A DNA stretch of 64,000 nucleotides from Bugula neritina (lineage: Eukaryota > Bryozoa > Gymnolaemata > Cheilostomatida > Bugulidae): contig OZ037767.1 of the NCBI GenBank assembly GCA_964035545.1, positions 31,357,628 to 31,421,627 of the forward strand, given 5' to 3'. The notes under the pieces were generated by a model. That model was not told where the DNA came from. It searched no databases and was given only the letters and a program-made list of their open reading frames with translations. Shown piece by piece: positions 44,243 to 55,240 of this stretch. How positions within the stretch are numbered: the stretch's first letter is position 1; each line of letters starts with the position of its first letter. A program made the position numbers and the translations under genes.

Positions 44243-45682
44243 ATGTTCCTCACCCAGATCGGACAAAAACCCGATCCCGAAGTTGGAAAAACCCAGGCGA
44301 GGGACTCTCGCGATAAACCACGAACGCATACTTCGTTCATTCCAATCGCAGCAAGCACACACGCCACACGGAATTTAATCTCTCGCCATCTAACAAATAT
44401 GGATATTACACCCACTCACCTGAATGTTGAAGAAGAGTCCAGCACACACCCTGGTAAGTCCACTAGACTAGAATTACCTCCTATACCGGAGATTTGTCTA
44501 GGTGGTGATGACAGTAGAAACTCGAACTCTGATTCCCAGAGTAAGTTCGAGATGTGGAGAACTCACACTTGGAACTCTGAAGGGTCGGACTCAGGGTCAC
44601 CCAACAGAGATTACCTACTTGACCAGGACATCCAGAGTGTCACTCTACCCCCACCTCGGCAGCTCGCAGTATCGCGACGAGTGCCATACAAGGATATCAC
44701 TAATAATAGAGTGAGTCAGCCATCGCGAGTTGGAGATATCGGTCAGACTCGACCAGCTCAACTCTCTATTTCTGTTGTAGACACCGACAAAGTCGTAGAG
44801 CCTGCCTCTACGACTCTCAGCTCATTCGGAAGATCCTCCGAAATCGCGGCACCCCAGGAGCAAGTAATGGAGGGAGATACAGAGACCCCTGCCACTGTCG
44901 TCGATATTGGACTAGATGAAGGGGAAGAACAGTCTATCCTGTCCTCATCCGGGACTACAGACCCCCCTCAAGGACTGGAGGGAGCTGGGGAGCTGGGACT
45001 ACCACGTGTTTTCAGCACCCGGTCTCACTGGACCAGCACCAAGACGCGGATCCTGATAGCTGAGGCTTGTGGGGAGCCTAGCAACACGAAGTGCCCCACA
45101 TGTGGGCGGAGCTTTACCTCGCACAGGCGACTACGGATACACGTCCAACAACATTACGTCAACTCATTCTGTCCGTGTGGGGAGTTTAGCTTCCAGCGGG
45201 ACTACGTGCTCAAGCACCAACGTATCGGCCGCTGCCACACGGGCAGAATTTTTGATGTGGATGCGGACAATTATCTAGAGTTCAGGGACCTGATTCTCCC
45301 CCACATCAGCGATCCCAAGAAGAGGGAGCTGTTGTCCCAAGGGTTCCCGGCCTGTCGACCCACTAGTCAGACTCAACTGCCAGAGGACCCCCCAAGTTGT
45401 GAGTTGCCACCCACCCAGCCTCTCCGGGTAGTGGTAACTCGAGCCGAAGCTACTGCAGAAGGAGACCGCTGGACGCCACGAGAAACGGCCCGAACTAGAA
45501 GAGAACGGCGTCGGCAGGGCGCACCGAGGCCGCGTAGTATCACTCCCTATACTACTAGGCACACACACCGTGGACCCCCGGAGAGTCTGGAGGATATATA
45601 TCGTGGCCTGGACCGGATCTCTGAGGAACTAGGACGCATACGACGCAGGCTGCAGGACCTTGAGCAGCCCGCTCGACCCTAA
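44243..45682 (+). CDS. ORF3 of gypsy element: C2H2 zinc-finger protein in env position
   Basis: 479 aa from the ATG at 44243 (44 nt after the pol stop); the frame is open from 44174, overlapping pol. An alternative start is at 44399. The N-terminal half is Ser/Thr/Pro-rich, acidic and low-complexity. Residues around 270-330 hold one canonical C2H2 finger (CX2CX12HX3H, from CPTCGRSF) and a second atypical one (CPCGEFSF..HX6H). A basic stretch (ARTRRERRRQG) and a short C-terminal coiled-coil-like helix (LDRISEELGRIRRRLQDL) follow. No signal peptide, no membrane segment and no furin site seen, so it is not an envelope. Probable nucleic-acid-binding accessory protein; may be read by reinitiation or from a spliced RNA. 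Function unknown. Confidence 0.85.
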   Translation: MFLTQIGQKPDPEVGKTQARDSRDKPRTHTSFIPIAASTHATRNLISRHLTNMDITPTHLNVEEESSTHPGKSTRLELPPIPEICLGGDDSRNSNSDSQSKFEMWRTHTWNSEGSDSGSPNRDYLLDQDIQSVTLPPPRQLAVSRRVPYKDITNNRVSQPSRVGDIGQTRPAQLSISVVDTDKVVEPASTTLSSFGRSSEIAAPQEQVMEGDTETPATVVDIGLDEGEEQSILSSSGTTDPPQGLEGAGELGLPRVFSTRSHWTSTKTRILIAEACGEPSNTKCPTCGRSFTSHRRLRIHVQQHYVNSFCPCGEFSFQRDYVLKHQRIGRCHTGRIFDVDADNYLEFRDLILPHISDPKKRELLSQGFPACRPTSQTQLPEDPPSCELPPTQPLRVVVTRAEATAEGDRWTPRETARTRRERRRQGAPRPRSITPYTTRHTHRGPPESLEDIYRGLDRISEELGRIRRRLQDLEQPARP

Positions 45683-45896
45683 GGGTGACACTTCTCTTTA
45701 TGTAAATATATATTCTTGTGTGTATTAATTCATTATCCCTTAACATTTTCTATCTTATATATTTTTGTTGTGTGACTAGATTAGCCATTCCAGAACTCCC
45801 TTACATGTATTTTCTTTTATTTTCTTCCTTTTTTTTTATTATTATATTTTTTTAATTATATCAGAAAGGGGTTGTACTTTCTGATGGAGGGGAGTG
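45683..45896 (+). other. Gypsy 3' untranslated region with polypurine tract
   Basis: AT-rich spacer between ORF3 and the 3' LTR. GGAGGGGAG at 45886-45894, two bases before the LTR, is the expected plus-strand priming polypurine tract. Confidence 0.75.
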
Positions 45897-46613
45897 TGTG
45901 GTAAAATTGTGTATAGTAACTAATACTTGTATCCCCCTTACTATTATTATCTTCATTCCCATGGAATGCGTGTTTTCTTAGGTATACATCATTACATAGC
46001 CATAGTATTGTAACAGCTAAGTGTTATGTTGGCAATGATGGGATTAGCTATTATTCCCAGCTACTTACTACTACTGACGTGACTGGATTAGCTATTGTTT
46101 CTGACGGCTCACAGGAACACTTATATAATCAAGATAACCGGGATTTCCCTGCGAAGTTCGCTCGATTCGAGCGATTCCTTTGTTCTAGCCCTGCGAATCC
46201 CCTGCGATTCGAGCGAATTCCCTCGAATTCGCTCGGAACATTCTGGTGGGAATGTTTCCCAATGTATAAAAGGGAGCCCTCAACACAGTAGAGTCAGTCT
46301 TCAGCCAGCAGCACAACAGGACACATCTCGGAGCTACCAAGCCAGGACAATAACACACTTAGTTAATTATCTTATACTTTGTTTACCAGTTTACTAGTAA
46401 GTTTTCCATACATGTAAGGAGTTGTCCTCCCTAACTGCTATTTTTGGATTTATATATATTATGGAGTAAATAAAGGGGATTGTGAGTATTACATTTCTTA
46501 TTTATTGTGCATAAATACCCTCCTACAAAGAGTCACTGTGTTCAATCAGCTAACAACCCACACCAATAATTGCATGCAGCGAATCATAACATTCTACGCA
46601 TAAAATTATTACA
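45897..46613 (+). repeat. 3' LTR
   Basis: Same 717 bp as the 5' LTR at a constant 7942-bp offset; no difference noticed. AATAAA at 46469-46474 should direct 3' end formation. Followed by the GTAT target duplication and the rest of P450 exon 8. Confidence 0.96.
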
Positions 46614-47261
46614 GTATTAAAGTGACGGATGGAAAAAAATGGACAACACAAGGTAAGATTCTCACAGTTGAATGAATGCAAGAATTAGGTGCAAAGCTGT
46701 TTCGCATATCGCAAAGTGTAGTAACTAGTAATAGACTGTGCCATCTTTCAGGTCTAACAAAAGGGGACATCATAGCAAATGCCACGATATTTCTGGCAGC
46801 TGGTTATGAGAGTGTGTCCGGAGCATTGAACTACTTTTTCTACATCATGTCATTTAAACCAGACATTCAGAACAAGGTAAACCAGAATACCTTTTACCTT
46901 TTCCATTATTTCATCTAAAACAGGCTTTTTTATAAACACATTTTCATTTTTGAGTCTCTTGTATTTAAAAAAACAAACTTTAAAACCCCTACGAGTCATT
47001 TAATCTAAATTTGTACTCTTTAGCTTTACAGTTTAATTACTGAAGTGGTAGATGAGAATGGTGACTGTACATATGAAGACTTGAAGAAGTTAGAGTACCT
47101 TGACTGGTGTATAGATGAGACTATGAGAATGTTTCCAGCAGTTTCTCGGTAGTATTTTCTGGTTCAGTTTTTATCAACTAACTTACAAAAATAGTTCTTT
47201 ATTTGACTTTTCTTCCTTAAAAGGTGTCAAGTTTTGTGAATGCTATTGAGAGCACATCACA

Positions 47262-47375
47262 ATGAATTATAACTAATGACTAATAACTAATGACTAATAA
47301 CTAATGACTAATAACTGATGACTAATAACTAATGACTAATGACTAATAACTAATAACTAATGACATAATAACTAA
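47262..47375. repeat. TAATAACTAATGAC microsatellite
   Basis: Seven-base ACTAATR periodicity in intron 10 of P450 copy 4. Confidence 0.85.
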
Positions 47376-48030
47376 AGCTAATCACTATAATTTATGAGTA
47401 ATTCGAAATAACTACAGCTCTTTTGTAATACCTTATGGATAATTTTTATTAATATAATTGATCAACAACAACTAATTACTGTTTACTCTTTTCTGTGAAG
47501 GCTAGACAGGGTTGCCAGCTCCGACGTTGTGGTTAAAGGAGTGACAATTCCAAAAGGAATAGTTGTTGAGATTCTGGTGCACAGTATGCACCACGATCCT
47601 GATTACTGGGTGGAACCAGAGACTTTCAATCCTGACAGGTAGCAGCTAAATACTCTTTGCTTTGTGTCGAGTAATAGAACGTAATGCTATGGTGACTCCT
47701 AGTTAAAACATTTACTCTTATTTAAAACAAAAAAGTGGTAGGTAAGCAACACGTATATTATTTATCTTTTATTAGATTCGCACCAGAAAACAAAACGGAC
47801 ATACAGCAGTATGCATTTGCTCCCTTTGGTTTGGGAGGAAGAAAGTGTATTGCAACTACACTAGCACTTCTAGAAGTCAAAGTAGCAATTATAAAAGCAA
47901 TGGTTGCGTTTAGATTTGAGAAGTGTGATGATACACCAGATCTGGTAAGTTCTGTTCCTCAATACTCAGTAACCAGAACTAAGAACGCCTGGTTGATGAA
48001 TTGTCTTATTACAACTGCTGTATAACTTTA

Positions 48031-48138
<108 letters not shown>

Positions 48139-48226
48139 TGGTGGTGTTTCTTTTAGGAGGATGTAAGGCATGATACTTCTAAAGACTACTGTACCACTGA
48201 ATATATCAGCGGTGCCTCGTAAATAG

Positions 48227-48794
48227 AGTAGGATACTAAAGCAGGACACAGTTTAAACTTCAAGTAGTGGTTATATGCGCTGATCTACTAGGGCATGATG
48301 AAATGTGGCTTTTTTACAAATGTGTAAAACAAATTATTCAATTTTTTGTATGATGCAATTTATGCGTTATGTGTTTTGCAAGCATATGGATTAATTAAAA
48401 ATCTGTGTAGTTTCTGGAAACTTATCTTGAAGTAAAACACTATTCAAGTTAAAATTACTTTAATAATAGTCTCCGCTATTGCTATCTGCAATTTATATCA
48501 TTTGCAAAACTAATAACTTTTTGAAAAAATTTTGCAGCTCAACTTTTACATTATATACAGGTAAAATAATCATATAAATCTGTTGAAGCCGTGGAGTGTT
48601 ATATTTAAGGTGTACTAGCTGTTAGATTGTAACATATTTATCAATTTTCAAGAGTAATTAATGCTTCTAATACCAAATAAAGAATACAATCTGTATAATC
48701 AACATTGTAGTGGCTCCTGTGTCACTCACAATAAATAATGCTATAATCTAGATGAGCACTTTATAGTTGACAGCAGTAGTTAATTCTTGCTGGC
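48227..48794. other. Convergent intergenic space
   Basis: 3' flanks of the + strand P450 pseudogene and the - strand WAP gene. AT-rich; nothing else seen. Confidence 0.6.
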
Positions 48795-51700
48795 CTAGCC
48801 AATTGCTGCCGGTTGGTTCCCACCACGTCTGACGCACGCTGTTCCTCCACACTTCCCAGGACAGCATATCTCACCAACTCTGGGACAGGGTTGTCCTCTC
48901 TTGCATGTGAATCCTACTCTCACTTGCTTGCATATGGCTGGTTTTCTCCTCGGGACAGCAGGGCACCTGTTGGCCAATCAACATGTCACTTGCTTGCATA
49001 TAGCAAATCAGCATATCACAATGTGTAGCACAATGAGATATGCAGAATTTCTCAGACAGTTTGTGGAATATTCATGCAGATTATATTAGTAGTCTGGCAG
49101 AAAAACACCAATTTTTGACTTAGGTTCGCAATCCCGGATAAAGTTTTTTTCTCTTCTGATTATTCAAATATAAGGTCTAGGTAAATGTTTCCAGGTGGGT
49201 GTGGACTTTTTACCCTTGAGCATTTTGAGAAATTCAAGATGGCCGCCAGGCACCAGACGATTCTATATAATTCAAATGTATCTACCCACCAAAGCTAAAT
49301 TTAAGGTTCCAATGCTTTGAAATCTTTAGAAATTAATATAATAAAGATGCATGTGCCTTTATCATGTGTATTATTGAGTAATAGGCAAATGATACCCAAG
49401 GGTAGCTAAGCTAAGCCTTAATCATTCATTTTTTAAGCTTAACTTAGCCTTGCCATGTTCATCATTTTCTTGCATCTCTGCATCAGTTTGTTCTAAATTC
49501 ATGAAAACTTACTAAATGGGGTGATTTTATATGCTGATTACAAATATGTCCAACAAATAAAGCTGAAAGGGGTTCTGCAAAATTGAAATGCAACGTCATT
49601 GTCATATGAGCTAAATAGCAATTTATTTCAAACTAGCATGCGTATTAAAAAGGTTTGTTGAGCTGCCAATTTAATAGTTATTTTTAGTTTTAAAATTTTA
49701 GCTATACTTTTAAAAATTAGAAAAAAGGGTCAACAACTTTGATAATACAACACCATGGCTTCTTAACATAATTTAATTGCTTTATTATTGACACATCATT
49801 TATCTAAATATTGACATTTTTGCTTTCAAAAACTACTTCTACAATCAGCACAGTTGACTTTTTCTCTAAAAACATTTGTAAACAGTTTTTTTATGAATGA
49901 GAATCTATTTCATGCTGGGGGAAGTAATACATCCATGAGAACAGTGCGGCTCTCTGCCTTTTTCATACTAATCCCTTTTCATAAACACTTACTATTAATT
50001 TCTCCCCTTTAATAACCTATGTTGGGTGCACTGGAACACTAATGGTTGAAACGGATTTGGCAAAAGTAGTTAATTCTACTTTTGGTGGTTTTTCCAAAAT
50101 GCTAAATAGAAAAAGTTTCCCCAGAATGTACGGGGGCCTGAGAATATTGGTGGGAGAGCTGTTGAAGCCAGTCTTTGATGAAAGTGTAATCACTAGCATG
50201 GAGGACCTTGAAAAGATGTTGACTAAGATTTCAGAAATCTCAAGAACAGCAAAACTGCGGGTCATGTGCTTTAGCAGACCGATTTTTACCATCAACGCCT
50301 ACATCATAACTGATAGAGAAGGAGACTGGGCCTTACACCTAGCAATGGAAGAGGAAATGTACTTATATCTGTGTAGCATGGAGGTCGTGCCACAAAATGT
50401 AAGGATTGAATTCACGGCTGGTAACCACACAATGCATCATAAACACGCATCTGGTCAAACATGACCATTGAGGTGACCTTCGTGAGATTTGGTCACAGCA
50501 AGGGGGAATCATTGGCATCACCAATAAAACTGAAATTGGCAAGGTGTGGGTGTACAGCACTTCTGCATGCAACAAGATACAGTAAGGCCTCAGTGACATC
50601 AGAGATGAGTCTGAAATAAATGCTTTCACTGCTCATAAAGATGAAATGCAATCAAGAATCCAATCTGATTCAAAGGACAGGGAGTCTGTCAAAAGGAAGA
50701 TTGAACTCTGCAATGTCTCACTCAAAGAAGGATGCCACCCAGTTGCTCTTGTCAATATTGAAACAGAGAAAGTTATCAGTTATTCAGCAATTATTATTGA
50801 CAATATTTTTGTTATAGGTAAAGCATCTATACAAAAATCTAAAGTGAAGTAGTCGAAGGGGTTGAATAAATCCTTGTCATCTAAAGTGAAAACAATGGTA
50901 TCATCTTAAAGGCATATTAAGGTTTCTAATACTCCTGTGTATGATACTGAAGTCATATATGCCCAAGCCATTGCACTCAAGCAGACCAAGAATTTGGACG
51001 CAGACTCTTCAATGGCATATAAACTTGCAGCATTGCTACCTTCTACATTCCAAGAAGCAGGAAAAATAAGAGAAGCTAAGACCAAGTCGATTCTCAAAAA
51101 AATCTGTGAAAATTGAGTTTTCAGAACAGTCCGCGACAAGAAGTTAAGAAAATGTCCACCAAGCTGAAGGTACTGTTATACAAGATGGCAATAAAAACTA
51201 CACTGATGTATGGATATCAGACATGGCCACAAGAGAACAAGATAATGCAACTGAGATGAGGATGCTTTGACACGTTTACAATATAAAGTGGGAAGACCAT
51301 ATAACAAATGCTAATATAAGGAGGGGGCCAAAATAAAAGCCATCGCAATAGGCATGAGGAGGAGACCTCTTCAATGGTATGGACATGTGCACAGAAGAGA
51401 TAGGGAGGAAGATATTATAATGGTAGCTGAGATGAAGATACAGAGAAAGAGAGGGAGGGAGGCCAAAGAAAAGTTTAATGGATACAGGGAAGGATGACAT
51501 ACTGAAATGCGGTCTCTCAGATGAAGATGTTGACAACAGAATCAGATGACACTCTCTGATAGCACTTGGTGTCCTGCAAAACCGCCACCCATCCTAGACC
51601 ACAGCGTACTAGGTGAGAAAATCTGAGACAAATCCCTATAATGAACAAGTTGCTGCCGTTCCATGGCCTTTCATCAAAGTGTGATACAGTGGCAACAATG

Positions 51701-54700
51701 TAAAATATTGGAAAGGGAGTCATACTAAATGTCTTGGTAGAAGAAAAGTGTGATTAGGTGACACTAAGGCTTCTTTTCAGGATAACTATTCATACAAGCT
51801 ACCACGTTTATGCTATGTTGCTACGCTTATGCAAAGTGCTCCTCCATGACATCTAAAAGACAAAAGGCTTAGAAAACCAAGGTCAGCAATGCTGTTTGCG
51901 ATGTGCCTTCAACTTATATACTTTGCCTCCTACAGATGAAGCTATCGGACAATGTCACCAGAGCACACCTCCAGGTAGCCATATGAAACATCGGCATTAA
52001 ACCCACTAAAACATTGGTAGGTGAAAAGGGATCTAATAGAATCTCTTTTACCAAAAATGTGGGAAATGATGTTGTGCTTACACCAGACAGTATTATGAAG
52101 TGGATAATTTTACCTAATTTGGTGTACACTCGATGACTCTAGTTTTGGCGATTTTTTAGAATTTAGCTGTTATTGTGTATATATTTTTGCCCCAAACTAT
52201 TAAAATTTTAACAAATAAAACTGAATAATTAAGGCTTTTTCAATTATGCATGATTTTCTATGTTTTTTCCTAATTTATTTGTACATTGAAATATTATATG
52301 GACCGTGATGGTTCACAAATATATATTTAGCTCGTATGACACGACGCCGCGTTTAAATGTTGCAGGACCTCTTCCCAGTTTTTTTGCTATGCATAGTTAA
52401 AATCAACAAATTCTATTACTCTATATAGTAGGTTTTCATTAATTTTGAGCAAGCATTAAAATTTTTGATCATAATCTGCTAATGTGTGCTAAATAAAGTA
52501 AAATGGCCCAAATTCATTAAATGCTCCTGTGGAAGCTAACAATCATGCAAAACAACAAAACAACGAGATATGCCTGTTCTAGTACATCTATCCCATGCAC
52601 AGAGTTCTGTCCTTGTAAAGCAGTAACAGGAGTGTGCTGCAATGAACTAACATTTCTAACAAATGCTAATGATAGAAAAAAATGAGAAAGGTGTTTAATA
52701 TGAACATGAGCAAAAGTTCGTCACATCTGTATGATTATATATATGTTCCATTTTAACTTTAGCTGAGCATTATGCCTCTGCATCTTTTTCACTTTCTATT
52801 CACTGGCAATAAGCAATGTTTTTCTTCTTATATCTGTCCAAACAATTATTCAAAAACCTTGTATCATTTCTCTGCACCATATATGATGTTTGATTGAAGC
52901 AATTCCGATTTTTGAGCTGAGCAACATGTCTCCTGGTTTTTTACTTTGATTAATTTTGCACTGGAAGAGCACATATTTATTCCAAAAATGCGCATCTATT
53001 TGAATCATCAAAAAAAGTTTGTTTTTGCAATATAATATAGACTTTATGCCTATTAGATTACGGTTTTTTCAAAATTGGCGGCCATCTTGGATTTCTCGAA
53101 ATGCTCAAGGGTGGCAGGTCTACACCCACCTGGAAACATTTACCTGGACCCTCAAGATAAATAATCAAGAGAGAAAAAAACTTTATCGGAGATTGCGAAC
53201 CTAACCCCCAGTTCTGCCAGACTATAGAGGCTGAAAAGATTTTTCTGCTAATATCTGAGTACATTGCTAATATCTGAGTACATTGCTAATATAGTTGATT
53301 AGGCAACACGCATACAAACAAGGGCAAACAACTTCAATGTAGAAAATTGCAAGAACCTGTTTTTAGATGGTGGAGACTTTCTAGTAGTTTGTTTCACACA
53401 CTGACTGCCACCGCAGGTAGAGGCTGGACAGCAAATCTCATTCCCAGGACACGTCTTTCCTCCAATGACGCACTCGTTTATTATAGTCACCTGACGACAT
53501 ATGCTTGGCAGCGGTCTAGCCACTTCTATGAGGCAACCCCTGAAACACTCTGTTATTGTCACTTTTGCTAGTCTTTAATTAAATTAATAAAATATAGTAA
53601 CTATTAGAATAAAGTTAATATTACAGGTAATCAACGGCTCTAATAGAACTATAACCTGGAACTGCTTATTAGTTGAATCTTGACTTTTGGAAGCCTTCCA
53701 GATGTATTTAAAAAGGCACACTGTTTTGGACTGACCACAATAAAATATTTGTAAGCCATCATACTTATACCTTGGCCGCTTTCCAGGTCTTTGTTTACGA
53801 CGCTGCCTACGGTTATTTCTGGCAGTTAGTAGTGGCTCTACACAAGTCTTAGGACATCCTATAAGACAGACAATTGAAGTTCTACTTCTGTCCAAAAAAT
53901 AGAATGCTTTTTTAATCAAACAATACATTTTCCCATTCAATATGCTTATCCAGGCTTTAAAGTTAAAAGCAGTTTCAAATATACTGTTATAATTAATTTA
54001 TTGTGATGGGGTTCAATGTGATGTCATATCACACCTCCTTCACTCACCACAGCATTTATCTCCTCCTGGACACTCATGGTCTCTGCTGCACTGGAAACTG
54101 TCAAACGGACAATCTTTGTTACGAGTCGGAAAAAGCGACGTGTCTAGGGGGCATCTTCCAGGTTTACCTCCTCTTTTCTTGCTCAAAGTTACTGTGTGAT
54201 TGTACAGTAGGTATATGATATTGTACAGTAGGTATATGATATTGTACAGTAGGTATATGATATTGTACAGTAGGTATATGATATTGTACAGTAGGTATAT
54301 GATATTGTACAGTAGGTATATGATATTGTACAGTAGGTATATGATATTGTACAGTAAGTATATGATATTGTACAGTAGGTATATGATATTGACAGCAGGT
54401 ATATGATATTGTACAGCAGGTATATGATATTGTACAGTAGGTATATGATATTGTACAGCAGGTATATGATATTGTACAGTAGGTATATGATATTGTACAG
54501 TAGGTATATGATATTGACAGCAGGTATATGATATTGTACAGCAGGTATATGATATTGTACAGTAGGTATATGATATTGTACAGTAGGTATACGATATATA
54601 GCTCTTGCAAGTTGAGTTGTTTAATAAATTTACGACTTTGACTAATTTAAAAACAATAACTGCAGCAATAAAAGAGTTTCTAATTGTTCCCCAACTTCTA

Positions 54701-54928
54701 GTTTAGACTAAAATGCTATTTTCAAAACATAACTCATTTTTATTTTAATTTTGTTTAGATTAATACCCTATAGGCCCTTTATGTAGAGAGTATAGACTAA
54801 CTTTCCCCTAGCCCGTACCTCCCACATTACACCGCATCTCCTGAAAAGAGTTCCAATATTGAAAACTGAGACAAAAACTTACCAGTGAAGTTTACTAGCA
54901 GTAATAAAACCATCAGAGAGAGTTTCAT
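48795..54928 (-). CDS. Secreted protein with three WAP-type (four-disulfide core) domains
   Basis: Minus-strand exons: 54928-54883 (MKLSLMVLLLLV signal peptide), 54170-54048, 53858-53771, 53539-53357, 48966-48795 (TAG). They total 612 nt and join in one frame (203 aa). Domain 1, in exons 2-3, starts KPGRCP and ends CCGCPKTCVEP; domain 2, exon 4, has ECVIGGKTCPGNEICC; domain 3, exon 5, has FTCKRGQPCPRVGEICC. Each has eight cysteines, as in whey-acidic-protein folds (often protease inhibitors or antimicrobials). An Arg/Lys-rich linker (NNRRQRRKQRPGKRPR) joins domains 1 and 2. Intron 1 holds a 21-bp minisatellite; intron 4 holds a 4.1 kb transposon. The exon 4 donor (GTTCTT) is weak; if it is not used, exon 4 runs to a stop at 53299 and exon 5 is separate. 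Role unknown. Confidence 0.75.
50042..52131 (+). pseudogene. Broken transposon-associated gene, uncharacterised metazoan repeat family
   Basis: Fragments in several frames: 50042-50464 (REGDWALHLAMEEEMYLYL), about 50480-50850 (FGHSKGGIIGIT, then SKDRESVKRKIELC and GCHPVALVNIETEKVI), about 50900-51115 (YDTEVIYAQAIALKQTK, ending AKTKSILKK), and after a LINE insertion about 51640-52131 (LPPTDEAIGQ.. RAHLQ). The pieces are in the same order as in a large protein family I remember from invertebrate genomes, which is repeat-linked and has no known function. Frameshifts, stops and the nested insertion show it is dead. Family recognition is from memory and needs a search. Confidence 0.6.
51130..51630 (+). 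mobile_element. Nested non-LTR retrotransposon 3' fragment (RTE-like)
   Basis: Frameshifted pieces read YKMAIKTTLMYGYQTWP, RRPLQWYGHVHRRDREEDII, and GRPKKSLMDTGKDDILKCGL. This is the usual order at the C-terminus of endonuclease/reverse-transcriptase LINEs of the RTE type. It interrupts the host element's gene between 51115 and 51640. Borders approximate. Confidence 0.7.
54196..54597. repeat. 21-bp minisatellite, about 19 copies
   Basis: Unit ATTGTACAGTAGGTATATGA plus T with CAGCAGG variants. Fills part of intron 1 of the WAP gene and stops about 25 bp from the exon 2 acceptor. Open frames on both strands here are artefacts. Confidence 0.95.
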
Positions 54929-55240
54929 ACTTGCTTCAATAGGCAGCTGGCTGGATTAACACACTCAACAGCTTAGTAAAAGCTATACGCACATCTCACA
55001 ACATAAAGGAAGTACATATAGTCAGAGAGATGGAAAAACATGAGTAAACAGGGGATTATCTGTTCCATTAATCCCATGACATCATCAGATTATCTATATT
55101 GTTTTCATGGTAGAACATGCTTACTAGCTATGCTATGAATATATAATAGTCCTATCCTTACAATATAGTATTATAAAGTGGGCTACGGTGAGAGGCAACG
55201 ACTAAAAGGATAAAGTTGCATGGAAACACGATATTGAGAC
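54929..55240. other. Upstream region of the WAP gene
   Basis: Probable 5' flank of the minus-strand WAP gene. No clear TATA box or other element seen. Confidence 0.4.

Larger units (their letters stand above)
37955..46613 (+). mobile_element. Full-length Ty3/gypsy LTR retrotransposon
   Basis: LTRs 37955-38671 and 45897-46613 (717 bp each, TG..CA), 4-bp target duplication GTAT at 37951-37954 and 46614-46617. Order inside: primer binding site, gag, -1 frameshift signal, pol (protease, RT, RNase H, integrase with GPY motif), zinc-finger ORF3, polypurine tract. RT before integrase places it in Metaviridae (Ty3/gypsy); no chromodomain seen. Same orientation as the P450 gene it interrupts, inside coding exon 8. 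Coding regions look intact, so it may be autonomous. It is visibly much richer in G+C than the host DNA. Confidence 0.97.
49090..53224. mobile_element. Decayed 4.1 kb DNA transposon with about 165-bp inverted repeats
   Basis: Left end TAGTCTGGCAGAA and right end TTCTGCCAGACTA begin inverted repeats that stay alignable for about 165 bp (shared GTAAATGTTTCCAGGTGGGT, CCTTGAGCATTT, AAGATGGCCGCC). TAG flanks both ends, though a TA duplication is also possible. It lies in the intron between WAP domains 2 and 3 and makes up nearly all of it. Inside are a broken gene (50042-52131) and a nested LINE fragment (about 51130-51630). Superfamily not assigned. Confidence 0.8.

Noticed and set aside
54164-54610. 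148-aa minus-strand frame rich in Ile-Pro-Thr-Val-Gln-Tyr-His
   Set aside because: Translation of the 21-bp minisatellite in WAP intron 1.
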